Shown: positions 6,382-8,566 of the stretch, in pieces
Layout: the number at the start of each line of letters is the position of its first letter
How positions within the stretch are numbered: the stretch's first letter is position 1
NCBI GenBank assembly: GCA_016292545.1
Contig: JAEDIG010000106.1
Location: 1-8,566, forward strand
Length of the DNA: 8,566 nucleotides
Direction of reading: 5' to 3'
DNA from: Bacteroidaceae bacterium
Lineage (GTDB): Bacteria > Bacteroidota > Bacteroidia > Bacteroidales > Bacteroidaceae
Made by a program: the position numbers and the translations under genes
The notes under the pieces: model-generated
Databases searched by the model: none
The model's input: only the letters and a program-made list of their open reading frames with translations
Told to the model about the DNA's origin: nothing

Positions 6382-7158
6382 ATGAATATCCTTCCCATTC
6401 CTGCAATAGATATTATCGATGGTCAGTGTGTACGCCTGCAGAGGGGCGACTATGCCACTAGTCGTGTGTATGCACAGGACCCTGTCGAGATGGCCCGTCG
6501 TTTTGAGGACCTGGGCTTCACCCGTCTCCATTTGGTGGATTTGGATGGTGCCAAGAGCCGTCATGTGGTTAACGACAAAGTGCTCAGTGCCATCACACAC
6601 GCCACCCGTCTTGTGGTGGATTTCGGAGGCGGTGTCAAGACCGACGATGATCTCCAGAAAGTGTTTGATGCCGGAGCCGCCATGGCCACCTGTGGCAGCA
6701 TAGCGGTTACGCAGCCCGACACTGTGCTGGAATGGCTTCAGCGCTATGGTGCCGACCGTTTGGTGCTGGGGGCGGATGTCAGGAACGGCTGCATCAGCAT
6801 CAATGGATGGAAGGACGAGAGCCAGCAAACCCTTGAACCCTTTCTCGGACGCTATCTGGAAGCAGGCTTCCGCCATGTCCTGTGTACCGAAATCAGTCGC
6901 GACGGCATGCTTCAGGGACCGGCTGTTGACCTATATCGTGCCATCATGCAGCGATTCCCTTCCTGCAGGCTCATTGCCAGTGGGGGAGTGAGCAGTTTGG
7001 CCGACATTCGGCAACTCGACGAAGCGGGCATACCCGCGGTGGTTTTTGGCAAGGCCATCTATGAGGGACGTATCGACATGCACCAGTTGGCAGAGCTGTT
7101 GAAGCAGCCAGAAATGAACTCAGGTCTTAACCCCTTAAATACAACATCATCGTGCTAG
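6382..7158 (+). CDS. hisA: ProFAR isomerase HisA
   Basis: Cytoplasmic (beta/alpha)8-barrel enzyme that performs the Amadori isomerisation of ProFAR to PRFAR. I choose the ATG at 6382 (258 residues) because MNILPIPAIDIIDG is the normal HisA opening; an in-frame TTG at 6361, overlapping the hisH stop, would add seven unlikely residues. Catalytic acids are Asp10 (in PAIDIIDG) and Asp132 (in LGADVRNG). Phosphate-binding parts are DFGGGVKT (80-87), TEISRDGMLQGP (169-180) and ASGGVSS (199-205). The last 15 or so residues (EMNSGLNPLNTTSSC) look like a weakly conserved tail that runs into the hisF start. It begins 17 bp after hisH and overlaps hisF by 7 bp. Confidence 0.96.
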   Translation: MNILPIPAIDIIDGQCVRLQRGDYATSRVYAQDPVEMARRFEDLGFTRLHLVDLDGAKSRHVVNDKVLSAITHATRLVVDFGGGVKTDDDLQKVFDAGAAMATCGSIAVTQPDTVLEWLQRYGADRLVLGADVRNGCISINGWKDESQQTLEPFLGRYLEAGFRHVLCTEISRDGMLQGPAVDLYRAIMQRFPSCRLIASGGVSSLADIRQLDEAGIPAVVFGKAIYEGRIDMHQLAELLKQPEMNSGLNPLNTTSSC

Positions 7159-7907
7159 CAAAAAGAATCATCCCTTGTCTGGACATCAAGGATGGACAGA
7201 CGGTAAAGGGCACCAATTTCGTGAACCTTCGTCAGGCGGGCGACCCCGTGGAATTGGGGCGGGCCTACAGCGACCAAGGTGCCGACGAACTGGTGTTTCT
7301 TGATATTACCGCCAGCCATGAAGGCCGAAAAACCTTCACCCACATGGTGAGCAAGGTGGCTGCCCAGTTGAGTATTCCTTTCACGGTGGGCGGCGGCATC
7401 CATGAACTTGCAGATGTAGACCGCCTTCTTTCGGCAGGAGCCGACAAGATAAGCATCAACAGTGCGGCCCTTCGCCATCCCTCGCTGATAGATGAAATCG
7501 CCTCCCATTTCGGCAGTCAGGTGTGTGTGGTGGCCATTGATGCGCGACTGGACGAGGCGGGATGGACCTGCTATCTGAACGGTGGACGCATCTCTACGGG
7601 CCGAAACCTTTTCGATTGGGCACGTGAGGCCTACGACAGAGGGGCGGGTGAGATCCTTTTCACCAGCATGAACCACGACGGTGTGAAGAACGGTTTTGCA
7701 TGCGAGGCGCTGGCCCGCTTGTCCGACAGCGTGGGCATACCCGTCATTGCATCGGGTGGAGCCGGGAGCATGGAGCATTTCAGAGATGCTTTCCTGCTGG
7801 GCCATGCAGATGCAGCCCTGGCCGCCAGTGTCTTTCATTTTGGTGAAATCAGCATAGGCGGACTCAAACAGTATCTCCAGAACGAAAACATAAATGTAAG
7901 ATTATGA
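7152..7907 (+). CDS. hisF: Imidazole glycerol phosphate synthase, cyclase subunit HisF
   Basis: Cyclase subunit (251 residues) that uses ammonia from HisH to convert PRFAR into imidazole glycerol phosphate and AICAR. The GTG at 7152 gives the standard opening LAKRIIPCLDIKDGQTVKGT, so a GTG start is well supported. Key residues fall at the usual family numbers: Arg5 (ammonia gate), catalytic Asp11, Lys19, Lys99, catalytic Asp130 in VVAIDAR, and Asp176 in SMNHDGVKNG. Phosphate-binding glycines are in TVGGGIHE (78-85) and IASGGAGS (199-206). The gene overlaps hisA by 7 bp and hisIE by 4 bp (ATGA), which suggests translational coupling within the operon. Confidence 0.97.
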   Translation: MLAKRIIPCLDIKDGQTVKGTNFVNLRQAGDPVELGRAYSDQGADELVFLDITASHEGRKTFTHMVSKVAAQLSIPFTVGGGIHELADVDRLLSAGADKISINSAALRHPSLIDEIASHFGSQVCVVAIDARLDEAGWTCYLNGGRISTGRNLFDWAREAYDRGAGEILFTSMNHDGVKNGFACEALARLSDSVGIPVIASGGAGSMEHFRDAFLLGHADAALAASVFHFGEISIGGLKQYLQNENINVRL

Positions 7908-8518
7908 ACATAGACTTTAGCAAAGGCGACGGGCTGGTGCCCGCCATCATACAGGATGCCAACACCTTGAAGGTGCTCATGCTGGGCTACATGAATCAGG
8001 AAGCCTACGAACGGACCGTGGACACACGGCTGGTCACTTTCTGGAGCCGTAGCCGTCAGTGTCTTTGGACAAAGGGTGAAACCAGCGGAAACATGCTGCA
8101 CTTGGTCGACATCAAGCTGGATTGCGACAACGACACCTTGCTGGTGAAGGTACATCCCGACGGCCCCACATGCCACACGGGTACCGACACCTGCTGGGGC
8201 GAGACCAACGAAGCCAATCCTCTGCTTTTCCTGAGTGAGTTGGGCAATTTCATAGAGCAGCGCTATCGTGAGATGCCGGAGGGGTCCTACACCACCAGCC
8301 TGTTCCGCGACGGACTCAACCGTATGGCCCAAAAGGTGGGCGAGGAAGCCCTGGAATTGGTTATCGAGGCCACCAATGGCACCAACGACCGACTGATATA
8401 CGAAGGCAGTGACATGCTGTATCATCTGATTGTGCTGCTCACCTCCAAGGGGCTGCGCATCGAGGATATGGCTCGCGAGCTCATGGTGCGTCACAATCCT
8501 GGATGGAAAAAACATTGA
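7904..8518 (+). CDS. hisIE: Bifunctional PR-AMP cyclohydrolase / PR-ATP pyrophosphatase HisIE
   Basis: Fused enzyme (204 residues) for the second and third steps of histidine biosynthesis. The N-terminal HisI domain (about 1-108) is the PR-AMP cyclohydrolase, with LMLGYMNQEAY (25-35), FWSRSRQ (46-52), metal-binding aspartates in DCDNDT (73-78), and the Zn-ligand cysteines Cys90 in GPTCHTG and Cys97 in DTCWG. Cys74 is the likely third Cys ligand. The C-terminal HisE domain (about 109-204) is the PR-ATP pyrophosphatase, an all-alpha MazG-like fold with KVGEEALELVIEA (144-156) and YEGSDMLYHLIVLL (166-179); Glu147, Glu148, Glu151 and Asp170 are the probable magnesium ligands. The ATGA overlap with hisF fixes the start. 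Fused hisIE is common in Bacteroidetes and enterobacteria. It is the last his gene visible. Confidence 0.97.
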   Translation: MNIDFSKGDGLVPAIIQDANTLKVLMLGYMNQEAYERTVDTRLVTFWSRSRQCLWTKGETSGNMLHLVDIKLDCDNDTLLVKVHPDGPTCHTGTDTCWGETNEANPLLFLSELGNFIEQRYREMPEGSYTTSLFRDGLNRMAQKVGEEALELVIEATNGTNDRLIYEGSDMLYHLIVLLTSKGLRIEDMARELMVRHNPGWKKH

Positions 8519-8526
8519 TAGAAAAA

Positions 8527-8566
8527 ATGGTAATAGATTACAGCAAGATAGACATCTATCAGGGAG
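8527..8566 (+). CDS. 5' end of a further gene, possibly an FtsE-like ABC ATPase (partial)
   Basis: An ATG at 8527, eight bases after the hisIE stop, opens a frame of 13 codons (MVIDYSKIDIYQG) that continues past the window. The spacing suggests it is co-transcribed with the his genes. The opening resembles the first strand of Bacteroidales FtsE-type ATP-binding proteins (a short strand then IYQ, before the Walker A region), but no ATPase motif lies within the window. The identity is a guess from a very short segment; that a CDS starts here is more secure. Confidence 0.45.
   Translation, partial: MVIDYSKIDIYQG

Noticed and set aside
7155..8515. Two long minus-strand ORFs (227 and 226 residues) opposite hisF and hisIE.
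   Set aside because: Both are antisense shadows of strongly conserved his genes and show no motifs of their own.

Overview
The window looks like chromosomal DNA from a member of the Bacteroidales, most likely a Prevotella-type genome. Three things point there. Three perfect copies of the Bacteroidetes -7 promoter box (TAnnTTTG) sit in front of transcription units. The proteins are of Bacteroidetes type (a DUF4286 protein, a DUF1573 secreted protein, a secreted GH20 hexosaminidase). The genus is inference only. The content is mainly housekeeping; I see no mobile element, CRISPR array, tRNA, rRNA or phage gene.

Layout. Positions 1-89 hold a degenerate 9-bp tandem repeat that reads Leu-Glu-x on the minus strand, possibly inside or just before an ORF cut by the window edge. 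Positions 90-1443 (minus strand) carry two genes, a DUF1573 exported protein followed by a Gate/nucleoside-recognition membrane protein. Positions 1444-1599 are a divergent promoter region with one -7 box facing each way.

Positions 1600-5661 (plus strand) are a tight cluster: DUF4286 protein, ruvC (4-bp ATGA overlap), a double ABC ATPase (7-bp gap) and a GH20 beta-N-acetylhexosaminidase (6-bp gap). The spacing suggests one transcript, although the functions (Holliday junction cleavage, soluble ABC ATPase, periplasmic or surface glycan trimming) are not obviously related. Positions 5662-5773 are an intergenic spacer with a perfect 10-bp inverted repeat and a promoter box.

Positions 5774-8518 (plus strand) are the second half of histidine biosynthesis: hisH, hisA, hisF, hisIE. 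The hisA/hisF and hisF/hisIE pairs overlap by 7 and 4 bp, so translational coupling is likely. HisI and HisE activities (one fused protein) convert PR-ATP to ProFAR, HisA isomerises ProFAR to PRFAR, and HisH/HisF convert PRFAR plus glutamine to IGP and AICAR. The genes hisG, hisD, hisC and hisB are not in the window. At the right edge another CDS starts (8527) and is cut after 13 codons; it may be an FtsE-like ABC ATPase.

The most notable observations are modest: an asymmetric double ATPase whose first nucleotide site lacks the catalytic Glu and the H-loop His, the Leu-Glu-x repeat at the left edge, an uncertain start for the membrane protein gene, and an unusual T-stem-A palindrome ahead of the his operon. 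I found no convincing new biological system.
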